NCBI GenBank assembly: GCA_965153455.1
Contig: OZ234495.1
Coordinates: 3,224,001 to 3,288,000 of the forward strand
Reading direction: 5' to 3'
Length of the DNA stretch: 64,000 nt
Source of the DNA: Sphagnum compactum
Lineage: Eukaryota > Bryophyta > Sphagnopsida > Sphagnales
Shown: positions 1-11,560 of the stretch, piece by piece
Numbering within the stretch: position 1 is the stretch's first letter
Layout of the letters: every line of letters starts with the position of its first letter
Made by a program: the position numbers and the translations under genes
The notes under the pieces: generated by a model
What the model was told of the DNA's origin: nothing
What the model saw: only the letters and a program-made list of their open reading frames with translations
The model's database searches: none

Positions 1-99
1 AAGATCTCTGAATTTGGAGGGTTTTTACTTTGAGTTTGGGTGTGGTGTTGGCCAACTTTCCTGGGCTTTTGTTTGTTGCTAAATTGGTTTGGCCTCCAG

Positions 100-2366
100 G
101 AGTGCAAGCAGGTCAAGAATGATGGGAAGTTTTACCACTTCCAACATAACACTAGAGCCGTGAAACCTGAAATTGTTCATTTTCAGGTGAGCTTATGCAT
201 CCACTCATTTCTCTCCATGTGATTTTCTCTTTGTTTCTTTAGACACTTTATGGCAGGATTTGGGATGTGCCTTGTAGCAAAGTTTAAAGCTCTGCATCTC
301 TTTTGTTTAATTGTGACTGAACAGTTTTTGACTATTGAATGAACAGTTGAGAAACCTAGTATGGGCAACATCAAAGCATGATGTATATCTCATGCACAGC
401 TATTCAGTCATGCACTGGTCAGCTTTGACCCGTACAAGCACAGAGGTTCTCAATGTTGGAGGACCTATTGTTGCTGGTTCTCAGGTACCTTCTGCAGCTT
501 ATCCCTCCAAATATGGTTGCATTGCTAGATGATTTCTATCTGACTCCTAGACATTGGGGATGGCATTTACTTGCATTCAACCATATTGCGTCCTTACCAA
601 TAAGCTTTTTTGATTCATTCAATGAAAGAATCAAAAACAAAATAAAAGACTGAATGTCAATCAAAGCTATCATGTTTAATTGTTGCAGGTGACCTGACTA
701 CTGGTGGACAATTGGTCTGCAGGCAAATCAGCAACGGCTGGGCCGTGTACAGATGTGCACGATGTGCGTAAAACACAATCTTCTTGTAGCTGGCGGTTAT
801 CAAGGCGAGATGGTTTGCAAGGTATGAGGTTGAATTCTTTGTTTAGCATCTTTGAATACTATGGACAATTCTGACATGGAATTAATGTGGGTGTTACAAG
901 GTGCATAATGATGTCTCATTTGGGTGTTCTTCTTGACTTGAATAGAATCTGGACCATCCTGGAGTATCATACTGTGCAAAGATCACTAATGACGACAATG
1001 CCATTACAAATGCAATTGATATCTATGACAGTTCCAGGTTCTGATCTTGATGTGTTTGCTCAAATTCCTAGATTCATTGCTTCTACTAGCTAAAGTACTT
1101 GCTCATGATGTTTGTACATGATTCTGTAATCTCATAGGACACAGTCTCTTCTGCTTAGTTTGATTTTCTAATTGCTTGCTAGTGCTGCTTCTTTTTCTTG
1201 ATTTTGAATTATGTTTGATACTTTTCTTCTTTCACTTTCAATTGAATTGCAGTGGTGCAATCCATCTGATGAGCTCTAACAACGACGCAGTTGTGCGAGT
1301 ATTTGACTGCAATACCTTCTCTGTTTTGGGCTGCTTTCAGTATGGTTGGCCTGTCAATGTAGGGTGGACTCCAACCTCTGGCCTGTTCATTTCAGTTTGA
1401 AATTTTCTTTCGTATTCAATTTATTGGAAGTGAATAATTACTGTTTTCCATCTGCAATGTTCCCAGTTGTGGTCACCGTGAGATAGAAATGCCATTCTTT
1501 GTCAATTTGCTGGACTGGTGATTCTGCCAAGATGTGATATGAATTGGTTTGAGCTGGACAATATGTAGAGAATAGTGATGGTTGTGGTGCATGTGTAACA
1601 ACTACCAGTAGAATTCATATCAGTGTTGTCATTTACATAGCAAAACATGTGATGTGAGGTTTCTTTAAATGATAGATCAACAGCATGATTTATTTACTTG
1701 GATGGACTTGATTCTTTCTGCTTGACTTTTCCTGATCCACTATCTCTGGTGTTGCAGCATACATCTGTTAGTCCAGATAGCAAAACCATTGTAGTAGTGG
1801 GTGACAACTCTGATGGGCTTCTGACGGACAGTCAGAATGGCAAGGTAGTAATTCTTTATCTGCATGTGCTTCTTTGTCAGTTCAGCATTTCATGACATTG
1901 TAATTCCAATCTGACAGCAAACTCATTAGTGTTGCTTTTTTTTTCATTACAGGTCATTGGAATCTTGAAGGGCCACTCGGACTACTCATTTGCGTCAGCA
2001 TGGCACCCTGGTGGTGTGGTCTTTGCAACTGGTAACCAGGATATGACCTGCCGCCTATGGGACTCCCGGTATCTGGGGTCTTCCCTTGCAGTTCTGAAGG
2101 GACGCATTGGGGCAATTCGCTCAATACGATTTACTTCTGATGGACGATTCATGATGATGGCTGAACCTGCTGACTTTGTCCACCTGCTTGACACCAAGCA
2201 GGACTATGCACAGTCTCAGGAAATTGATCTATTTGGTGAGGTGGCAGGTGTTTCCTTCAGCCCTGATTCAGAAGCTGCTTTTGTGGGCATATCAGACCGC
2301 AATTATGGGAGCTTGGTTGAGTTCAACCGGAGTCATGCTAACACTTATCTGAACTGTCTTCTTTAG
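100..2366 (+). CDS. WD40-repeat protein, C2A9.03-like (5' end outside window)
   Basis: Seven exons join in frame: 100-186, 347-484, 723-821, 946-1037, 1253-1358, 1758-1844 and 1953-2366 (TAA/TAG-type stop at the end of the last exon), all with GT-AG introns. The spliced C-terminal part reads HNTRAVKPEIVHFQ, then LRNLVWATSKHDVYLM, then LLVAGGYQGEMVCK, DDNAITNAIDIYDSSSGAIH, VVVGDNSDGLLTDSQ, FASAWHPGGVVFATGNQDMT and AIRSIRFTSDGRFMMMAEP. This is the conserved body of the plant and fungal WD repeat family named after fission yeast C2A9.03; Arabidopsis At1g78070 and At1g36070 are members as I recall. The family forms a beta-propeller; a precise role is not established. Exon 3 has two tandem acceptors; the upstream one (exon from 690) would bring an early TGA, so 723 is used. 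The first exons lie before position 1. Confidence 0.9.
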
Positions 2367-4049
2367 ATTCTCACTGTCTAGATGTAGATCTGTATCTGCA
2401 GTTTTTGTGTCAGTCTCTGTTGGTTCTGTGCTTGTAGTCTCAAGAGCTTGACCATCAGCTTTTCAACTTTGATTGATTGGGTTGATGGCTGCAAGCTTTT
2501 CCACATTCAACATCTGCAATGCCCAAGAAGCTAAAGATGATCTTAGCAAGGAACCTTGTCAACAATGCAGGGTATGTCATGAGCAGGCACTTGGTCACAT
2601 GCCTACTTGTGCTGTCCTATACAGGAGGATGGTTACAAGTGTGTTCAAGGTGATGATGTGTTCAACTTCACAATCACTTGAAAACTGTGGAACAACTTCA
2701 TCATGTCTGTATCATGTGGAAAGGCATATGCAGGCTGACATTGGTCTGACTCCACTGGGCTTTTGCATCAATAAGCTTATTGTAATACTTATTTTGAGCT
2801 CAAGTATAAGCACCTGCACTGCAACTAGGTTTTAGCCAGATTAGGAGCATTTTTTTGTTGAGAGAACTGGGTTATGGTTGTAGGTGAATGCTGGAACACC
2901 CCTTGTAGACACATGTGATAATCTGCAAAGAAAGCCTTAGACGAGTCTTCTTGGTGGCCATGGTCCATGTGGCTTGAGATTTATAATCTGCCACTATGAA
3001 AGACACATCAAGGTTGGCAGACGTCAATTGTAAGTTGGAACTGTGTTGCCATTGTTGGCTTCCGAAGGTAGGAGTCTGTGCAATGTCCTGATAATGCAGC
3101 TTTCATTTATGTTTTAGTCTTCAAATTTTGTGGATTTTCCACTGGGATACATCACACTGATAGGTGGGTTGTCATATACCCTTAATTGAGCAACCTGTGC
3201 ATGCTTCCTCTTAGGGCTGGGTTGACATTGTTACCAGGTGTTTATTGCAGAATATTAGTTTTGTGTAGTTTTTTTTGTTGGAACCCAATTCGGTGTGAAT
3301 GTGATTTCAGCTTTTTGTGTTAGGGGCTTGATCCCTAAGCATTATCTCCAGAGGAGTCTTGTCTGATCTTTGCTGTTATGAAACTCTGGAGACAATCCTT
3401 GGGGAACACCTCCCAAACCCAAAAAAGTTGGAACTTGCAACGAATTGGGTTTAATTTGTGTGTATGTCTTGTCTTTATAGGTGCATATTTCTTAGTTTCA
3501 ATAGTGTTAGATGCTGTTAGGTGCTGATCTAGTACAGATGGCAACATTTTAATTGCTGCAAGATGAGTCTGTAGAAAGCTACTTGATTGTCATCCATGCC
3601 TACAAATTATGGTGTCATAGTTCTTTTCTGTGGCAAATCTACCATTATTGTGCCTTCATGTATTCTGGTGGGTTGTATGTTATTTGCTGTTGTTTGTGAT
3701 TGTTTAGCCATTATGGCTTCCATAACTTTAGTGCATGAAAGATAATGTCAATTAGGTGTTTGCATGAAATTCCATTTACATATCTAATGGACATTCAGGA
3801 AAAAGGATTGGGTTTTTTGTTCATAATGTCTATTATCTAAGACATTGGTGTTTAAAGGCAAGATGGGCTCACAAGGTAAATAGCATTTGAACTACATTCT
3901 CCACATCCTTGTAAATTATGCTTTCCATGGCCTTGTTATGTATGGACCTTTTTTCTTCATTTTCAACATGTATGTGGTGATGTGAAATTTTATCATTAAC
4001 ATCTATGTCAACCAACCCACCTGAATGAATATATTGAACTACTGGTACC
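2367..4049. other. 3' flank of the WD40 gene, no gene seen
   Basis: The 3' untranslated region of the WD40 gene must start here. An open frame at 2473-2835 (+) lies in it, but it resembles no family, is Cys- and Ser-rich by chance composition and directly follows the stop codon, so I treat it as untranslated. The rest is T-rich DNA with no recognisable exon. Confidence 0.5.
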
Positions 4050-4830
4050 CCTGACCTTTGGACACATGTGGCTACGCTAGTCTAGCCACCCCGACTGCTC
4101 TAATTGGTCGCGATAATAAATTTTCCCAAACTAACACTCGTGGGTCCCACCCTAAAGCATTTATATCCCCACAGATAAAAACAATATTGTGACTTAGCGT
4201 TGTGGTCCCGACCGACGTTGTGCGGGTATCAGAACTAGCCGTGTGTACTCTCAGGTTATCAGTCCGGGTATTTACTCCCTTACCCGACGGGCGTGAAAAA
4301 ACCTAAAACCCCGGTTCTGACATTTTGAACCTTGGTTCTCGAAAGTTTTGGAAATTTTCGAAAACACGCTCCTCTATATAACCGTCGGTTCTTTCGGTAG
4401 TGGGGGGGGGGGGGAGGGGAAGGTTTTTATATCCGCCTCTGGTGCGGTGGGAGAGGGATGCGATCCGACCGTCATTCCTTCCCTTCGGACGGCTGCGATG
4501 TTTTGTGGAAATCAGGTCCTGGTTTGTACACCTGGCCGGTGCGGAAACCGTGGTGGTCGCCTGCTGCTTCACCGGCCTCTCCCTCCCCCACCCCCCAAAA
4601 CCCCCGTTACAGACAGACGGTCAACTACGGCCGGTTTTGCCATATCCTATATATATATCCTATGTGTTGCTTTTGCAGCAGAATCAAGACAGACCAAGCC
4701 TTGTCACAGACAGACAGACGTAGTGTTGGGCATCGCCCGCTGCTTCACCGGCCTCTCCCTCCCCCACCCCCCAAAACCCCCGTCACAGACAGACGGACTT
4801 ACTGAATATTGAATGGTTGTAGTGGTCCCA
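4050..4830. promoter_or_regulatory. CpG-rich island, possible orphan promoter
   Basis: GC- and CpG-rich segment that stands out sharply from AT-rich DNA on both sides. It holds a palindromic motif near 4067-4088 (GTGGCTA, 8-base spacer, TAGCCAC), a TATA-like CTCTATATAACC near 4371-4382, a long G run near 4401-4415, a second TATATATA stretch near 4650 and a 58-base direct repeat. The composition resembles the upstream region of the KOC1-like gene in this window. No gene with recognisable coding sequence starts on either side, so a promoter role is only a guess. Confidence 0.3.
4563..4796 (+). repeat. 58-bp direct repeat pair, 176 bp apart
   Basis: Copies at 4563-4620 and 4739-4796 begin GCTGCTTCACCGG and end CACAGACAGACGG or TACAGACAGACGG. 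They differ at one base (T against C) over 58 bases. The short CAGACAGA motif also occurs alone between them. The near identity suggests a recent local duplication. Confidence 0.9.
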
Positions 4831-6653
4831 CAAGCATTTTGTCCATATTTGTCTAGGTTGTGATGTTTAATTTTCATTGTTATCTCCAACTTCTTGCATT
4901 CTATGAAGATTTCAATGCTTTCATTAGGTTTTATGGATATGTACATACTGTGAAGGTCATCAACAATACCATGTGACACTTCAATATCATTGGATTTTTC
5001 CAGTGCAAGTAATGCACAAATCCCTTAAAATGTACCATGGATAAAGAGATATTTTTCCATATCCCAACAACGATCTTCATGCATGCAAATATTATATTAA
5101 GTAAATAAATGGAATAAAGCAAATACATGGAAAACATGAATTGGTCCAATACTTATGGTTTTGTTAATATTTTCTTGTGTTCTTCCAATCGACATGGATA
5201 TGTTGTAATTTAATGAAATCATCCTTTGTCATTGCTTCTCTTACATTGACTTGTTGTCTTTAAATTGCTTTGTAGTTGTTGTATATTATTGGGTGGTGTG
5301 CCGTATCTTCATCTCTTTTGACATTTATGGATCATATTGAGACAATGGACACATGGACTCAATGTCTTATTGTACATGCCTTACAATCATATTTTTAAAT
5401 ATTTACCAAACATAATTGTTTATACAAATATTCCAAAGGACAAGTGTTGATAATGATCTTGGGTTTAATAGCCACCTCTATAACTACAAACAAGTTGTAG
5501 TATGAATAATACATCTTGTGTGAAAATGCGCCATAAAAGAATTGCATGTTAAGAGCATGGAACATCACATTGTACCATGTACATTGTATACATGAAGTGG
5601 GTTTTGGTTGTTGGGATATAAATGTTGTTTTGTGCAAGATAATTTTCCTTAATGTTCCATTCCATCATGGTATGAATGTCCTTTTGTTCACTTGTAGGAA
5701 TTCATAAATGATTACATGAAGGATATATGTAAATTTGATTTAAAGTTTTATCATCCATTTGACAAAACCAATTGTCCACATTAGATCAAGATTTGAGAAA
5801 GGCGATTTAAAAGTATTTTGAATTTCAATAAGTGGAAATTTGAAAATCCCCCACGTGTTAAAATGACAATATTATTCTTTCATTTGAGAAAATAACTAAA
5901 TATCATTAGGAAAAACCATGAAGTTTTGCAACTTGGCTTGCAACAAGAATTTTGAGTTGTACCAAACACTTGTAAAATTAGATATTTTACAATGTGAGTG
6001 CTATCAAATGAGTTGCACTAGTTGCATTAAACACAACTTGTTGTAAATGAAAATGTATATTTATTGAGAATATGTTCAACTCTATGTAATTAGATGCAAC
6101 TACATTGTAATTAAGGTGTTCACCTAGGTTTTTCACACAAAATATCCACAAATGAATGTTCATGTGGTCTTTCATTTATCCATCAATGAAAAAACTTTAT
6201 TGATGTCCATTGCAATTAACTTACAACTAATGTATTATCAAATTATTATTTTGCAACTAATGGATTTTTCTAATGGTATTATGTTACAACTTGAATCAAT
6301 TAGTGTAATTCTAAATTACAACTTATTAGTTTGTTGATGGAATGATTTTGCAACTAATATTCATTTATGGATGGTATTATTTTGCACCTATTAGAATTGA
6401 CGATCAAAATTTTGCATTGTGAAACAAATAAAATCATTTCGTTGCACAAAATTTTGTGCTAATGATATGACTATATGTATCAATATTCAATGTTTAAAAA
6501 TAATATTCATGAGCATTTTTGGTTATTCATGGTCCTTTACAATGGTATGTACTTTTTCTACATCTTTGGTGTTAAACTATAATTTGTTTAAATTGTTGCT
6601 ATCAAATATCCTATTTGAAATTTGTTGCTATCTAATGTTAATTTAGGTCCCAT

Positions 6654-6654
6654 T

Positions 6655-6695
<41 letters not shown>
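6654..6695 (+). repeat. (CA)n-(TA)n microsatellite
   Basis: About 15 CA units run directly into about six TA units. Confidence 0.95.
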
Positions 6696-6696
<1 letters not shown>

Positions 6697-7233
6697 TCTT
6701 AAATTACAACTTGTTAAAACTATTGCTATAAAATATCCTATGAAATCTCTATTGTTGTCTAATGCTAAGAGGTCGACCTTGTTTATGTTCAAAAGTTGGG
6801 CTATATTTTGATAGCTATCAAATGTTGAATGATGTTTGCACATCAATTTAAAACTAGCTTCATTGTGATGTGAAAAATAATTTTATGTCCATATTTTGAA
6901 ATTAAATAGGAGTCTTTTGCAACTATGATGTAACTAATAAACAACATACATGTAGATTGTCATTGTTAACTTATCATTGAAACAAAACATAAACACATCA
7001 TAACCACATCGTATAACCAAATTTGTTCATTTCCATTCACTTTTCTGGTTTTGACACTTTAAAACTTTTGATGTCCATATTTTGAAATTTGAATAATTGT
7101 ATCATGCAACTCCACTTCAATTTATAAACAACATTCACACATTGTCATATGATTAATTTAAAACCAAAATCTAACACATCATAACCATACAATGATTAAA
7201 TTGCAAGCTTTACATTTACACATATGGTATGTA

Positions 7234-7268
7234 AGGTTTAGGTTTTAGGGTTTAGGGTTTAGGGTTTA
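7234..7268 (+). repeat. Interstitial plant telomere-type repeat
   Basis: Short array of TTTAGGG units, with a variant unit TTTTAGGG at the left. TTTAGGG is the usual plant telomere repeat. It is too short to be a chromosome end and sits in AT-rich DNA just before the LINE relic. Confidence 0.85.
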
Positions 7269-7639
7269 ATTCCAAACCAACAAACTTTGCAACATAATTA
7301 TATTTTTACACTATTATTATTTATATAGATGAATCACTAAATTATTTAATATTTATTTTTTAAAAATCTAATTTAATAAAAAAAGTTTCAAGCATAAGGC
7401 CCATAAAATAATTATTTAATTTTCATATCCATCCATCTTTCTATCCTTAGGTCATAATTAATATTGTTTTCAATTTTATTTTCTTGTACTTTTTATTGGT
7501 AACTCTGGTGACAAGTTATAGGGTAGTTCATTTTCCTCACATTTGGATTGTACACAGCCAAGGGAGGAAGATTTAAAGGGGCATAGGAATATTAGTCTTT
7601 CAAAAGTTAACCATACACACAATGGATTCAAGAATTCTC

Positions 7640-10600
7640 ATAGAAGCCCAAGCCCAGTTTGTCATATTAAACATTCATGGGCAAAGGATTGGCATACTTA
7701 ACATTTATGCAAATAATAAATTAACTTAAAGAACTCAACTTTGGAACCACCTTTTGTAACGTAAATTCCTAGTAACAAATTGGATAATTGCAGGGGACTT
7801 CAATATGGTGGAACGATTAGAAAACAAAAGCCAAAATGTTTGAGGCACAATAATGGGGAGGAGAAAAATAGATGCATGGAATAAGTCAATTCTACTTCTA
7901 GGGGTGGTAGATGCATTTTACCTTGATGAATTTTGAAAGATAGGCCCAAAAAGCTTCACATGGAGTAAAAAGAACCCCTCAACTACATGGCCAAGATTAG
8001 ACCGCTTCTATGTGAATTCTTCAATCCAGGTTCAAAGGGGTAGACACGGAATTTGGCCCACAATGGGTCATGTTTCAAACCATTCCCAAGTTTTCTTCCA
8101 AATTTATTTTAGGAAATCAAGAAAGCCTAATCACATCCCCTTCAATCTTTCTAAATTAATTGAAGATGACATATGTAAGCAACAATTTGTGAATGCATGG
8201 AAAGAGTCAATTGAGGACTCTTTAGAATTTTAGAAAGGAGGAGTAATGGAGGCTTTGAGAAAACTAAAAGATCTCAATGATTAGCTTTCAAATGAAAAAA
8301 AACCTAAAAATTGAATTAGCTATCTATAACGATTCTAAAGCATTGAAGTTGCAAAGTTACTTCTTAAACAAAATTGGGGCAATCTTGAGGCTTAAGATGC
8401 TTTTAACATGATGCAACAAAATTTAGAATTTATCCGGTTGGAAAATTTATAAAGGTGCAAAAATGGAGTAGGTGTTATTTGGGCTCGGGTAGGGGATAGA
8501 TGCAGTAAAGATTTTTTTGACTGTCACAAGTACCATAAATTTCATACCCATATTTTTGAGCTCGTGGAGGGAAGAAGAACTTTGAGCTCCTCAAATAACA
8601 TACATGAAAACATATTTTGGTATTACAAAGCTGTCTGTTCAAAGGGCAAAAGGGTCCAAACAAACCAACATCAAACGACCCAATGTTTTAATAGTGTGCA
8701 TCCCTCCATCACCAAGGAATGTAATGTCATGTTTACAATGGAGATTTTAAACCTGGAAATGCATGCAATAGTAAGGCTTTCCAATAGAGGTATTTGGAAT
8801 GTTTTGTAAGGAAATTGGAATAGATGTGACAAAATTCCTATCAAAGACATTTGAACAAAGGAGTTCTCGATCAACATTTCAACACAAGATTCCAATCCTT
8901 AATCCCCAAACTAGGTCCAAGAACAAGTATCAACAACTATAGACCAATATCTGTCTTCATATCAACATACAAGATAGTTGTTAAGGTATTGGCTTATTGT
9001 CTCCAATCATTGATCCCTAATTGCATTAAAGCCACACAAACATGGTTAATGAAAAAAAACACATTTTCGACAATGTGTTTGTGGCCATAGAAGCAATGTA
9101 GTGGGCAACAAAGTCTACTCAAGATTTCATAGTATTGGTTTTGGACTTTGAAAAAGCCTACGACTTGGTGAATTGACAAATTTTCCAAGAAACTATGAAA
9201 GCCATGGGATTTTTAGCAACATGGATACAATGGACATCCACTTTGTATGATAATGCTAAACAAGTGTCTTGTTGAATGGGGCAAACACAAAAAAATTCTC
9301 TATGTGAAGGGGCATTCGGCAAGGTTGTCCCCCTTGCCCCACATCTCTATCTCCTAGTTGTAAATGTCTTGAATGCAATGTTAGTAGATCCAATCCATCA
9401 AGTAGAAGGATTGATTATATTTGATGGGTTAATTATTTGAGATCTCCTCTTTGTTGATGACATTGCCTTGTTTTTGAATGGAACTAAAGAAAAAAACCTT
9501 TAGCAGGTATTTCATGTCATCAACCTATATTGTGAAGGATTTGGAATGCAGATGAATTGGCACAAGTCATCTGTAGTTTGGGCTTCTTTTAATTTTCAAA
9601 ATTGGTTTTGGAGTGAGGACTTAGGATTAAAATGGCTTGGCAAGGGACAAACCATTAAATACCTAGGTTTCCAAGTGGGTTTTGAGATTCCTCAACAAGA
9701 AAAAAGATGTAAAGGTGATCCAACAAGTTAGAGGGAAACATAGTCAACGTGGAGGAAAGCAAATTTCCTTGCTAGTTAGGATCCTAGTAGTCAACCAAGT
9801 AGTGTTAGGCTTCATTTAGTACTTAGCATCTTGCCTTGACATTTCTTATGCCTCCCTTCATAAAGTTAAAGCCTTAATTCAAAATTTTGTGTGGGAGGTC
9901 AGGCCAACAACAAAACAAAGGCTATAGTAGTTTGGGACACAACAATATTTGCCAATGTCAAAGGTGGAATTAAAATTTTTGACCCTCAAGCTTAGGCCCA
10001 AACTTTGTTAGTAAAACTTATTACTTGAGGATTAGTTCCAAGAAATGAACCTTAAAAGGTCTTGATTAGATTCAGGATCAACTCCATTTAGTGACGCCAC
10101 TATGGAAATTGGCCACCCAATCTTCATTGGTTTTTTATAGCCAAAAGGATTGTGTTCAAAGGGTCTCCTTTATGGCAAGTAACTTTCCGAACTTAGATGG
10201 AGGATAGACAAGGAATCTTTAAAATACAACCATATTTAGGGCAAGAAATTGCAAGGCAACCTCTTTAATTCAATCCAAATATTTGCAATGAGTAGAACAT
10301 AATGCAGAAGAGTCCAAGTTAACAACAAGCTTCAATGATGGTCTATCAAAGGTATAAACATAGTAAGGGACCTTTGGGTAAAAGAAACTTGGGATTGGAT
10401 CTCCTTATCTAATGTCCATTTTCGAATTAAGTCCCACCACCTAGGCCCATTTTGACAATCACTTTTGGATTCAATTCCATGGCTTGTGGAAAGTGGAAAC
10501 TTTCTAGAAGCTGGTCAATGGTTGGCTCTGGATGATCCAAACATGTTACAAGACAATCTATTCGAATGGTACTTAATCAATGAAGTCCAAGAGCGATCCT

Positions 10601-11560
10601 TGGAAACAACAGTCTTTAAAACCCTTAGAGATTCAAATAGATTTGTAAAATTTTCTCCTGGATTGGTTCAGGTGCTAAAAAGGAAGATGGTAGAAGCCAG
10701 AATTATCTTCAAAGATGCTAGAAGTAGGATGTGTGAATTTAATCCTCCTTACCTTCTTCTAGAGGGTCATACTTTTTGGGTTTTTGAAGGAGGTAAAATT
10801 CTAGAACTTCATCTTGGTCCAAAGGAATGGTGTTGGAGGAAAAGGGGAAGTCTCCTTGAGTCTAATATCTTTGGTTACACAGCCAAAAGGGGTTATAAGG
10901 AAATAATTAGTAGACAAGGTTGCCAATTAAGTTTTGATTTTGAATTGCAACAATCTAGGATCACACTTAGGCCATTTTTTCAAAGTTGTGGCACCCTTGG
11001 CTTCCTCATAAAGTTTCAACCATGATTTGGTTAATCTTAGCAAATGGGCTTCTAGTGGGAACTTGGAGAACCAAGATGGGTCAAGAAGGCTCATGTAAGG
11101 TGTGTAATGCAAGGGCTTTAGAAACAACAGAACACACCTTGTCCTCATGTGAAACATTGGAAGGGATGTGGGAAAAGGTTAAAGCTTTGTCAAAGGAAAG
11201 TAGGTCTCCACAAGATTGGAATCTTGGTAGTCACTTCTAATTGGGGAATTGCAGCCATCAATAGGAGACCAAGAAGGCTAGGAGGAAAGTGGTTGGGATT
11301 CAGGGAAGAAGTGTACCATCTCACTAGAAACTCCATTTGAGATTCTTAGATGCACATTGCTATGGTTCATCTGGGTTTAGAAATGTAATTTTGAATTTAG
11401 GAACAAACCCTTCCACAAAGGAATTCCTCTTTTCCGTTCTTGGCAAACCACGGTGCAGGTGGGCATGGGAGCGTGGGCAGAACTTAAGAGATTTGCGCAG
11501 GTGAGGAGCCAAGAGAAGCAATAAGAAATGGAGGAACAATTCATAAGCATCTGGTCAAAT
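7640..11560 (+). mobile_element. Decayed L1-type LINE retrotransposon
   Basis: Fragments in the order expected for a plant L1-like ORF2 appear on the plus strand with many stops and frameshifts. Endonuclease part, about 7660-8230: FVILNIHGQRIGILNIYA, IAGDFNMVE, SFTWSKKN and LDRFYVNSS. Reverse transcriptase, about 8900-9720: INNYRPISV, VLDFEKAYDLVN, the catalytic FVDDIALFLNG near 9450-9482, and KWLGKGQTIKYLGF. The usual RQGCPLAPYL block is present but frameshifted near 9310-9345. The C-terminal zf-RVT zinc-binding domain is at about 10980-11190 (LPHKVSTMIWLILANG, CKVCNARALETTEHTLSSC). There is no intact reading frame, so it cannot move by itself. I could not fix its ends: neither a poly-A tail nor target-site duplications were evident. 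Confidence 0.9.

Larger units (their letters stand above)
4831..7600. other. AT-rich non-coding region
   Basis: Very AT-rich DNA with many short frames on both strands and no recognisable protein. It contains a dinucleotide repeat and a short telomere-like array, listed separately. It is probably decayed repeat DNA. Confidence 0.6.

Noticed and set aside
2473-2835. 120-residue open frame after the WD40 gene
   Set aside because: It follows the stop codon directly, matches no family and fits 3' untranslated sequence.
4348-4812. Overlapping long plus-strand frames in the CpG-rich island
   Set aside because: They follow low-complexity C/G runs and the direct repeat, overlap in all three frames and resemble no protein.
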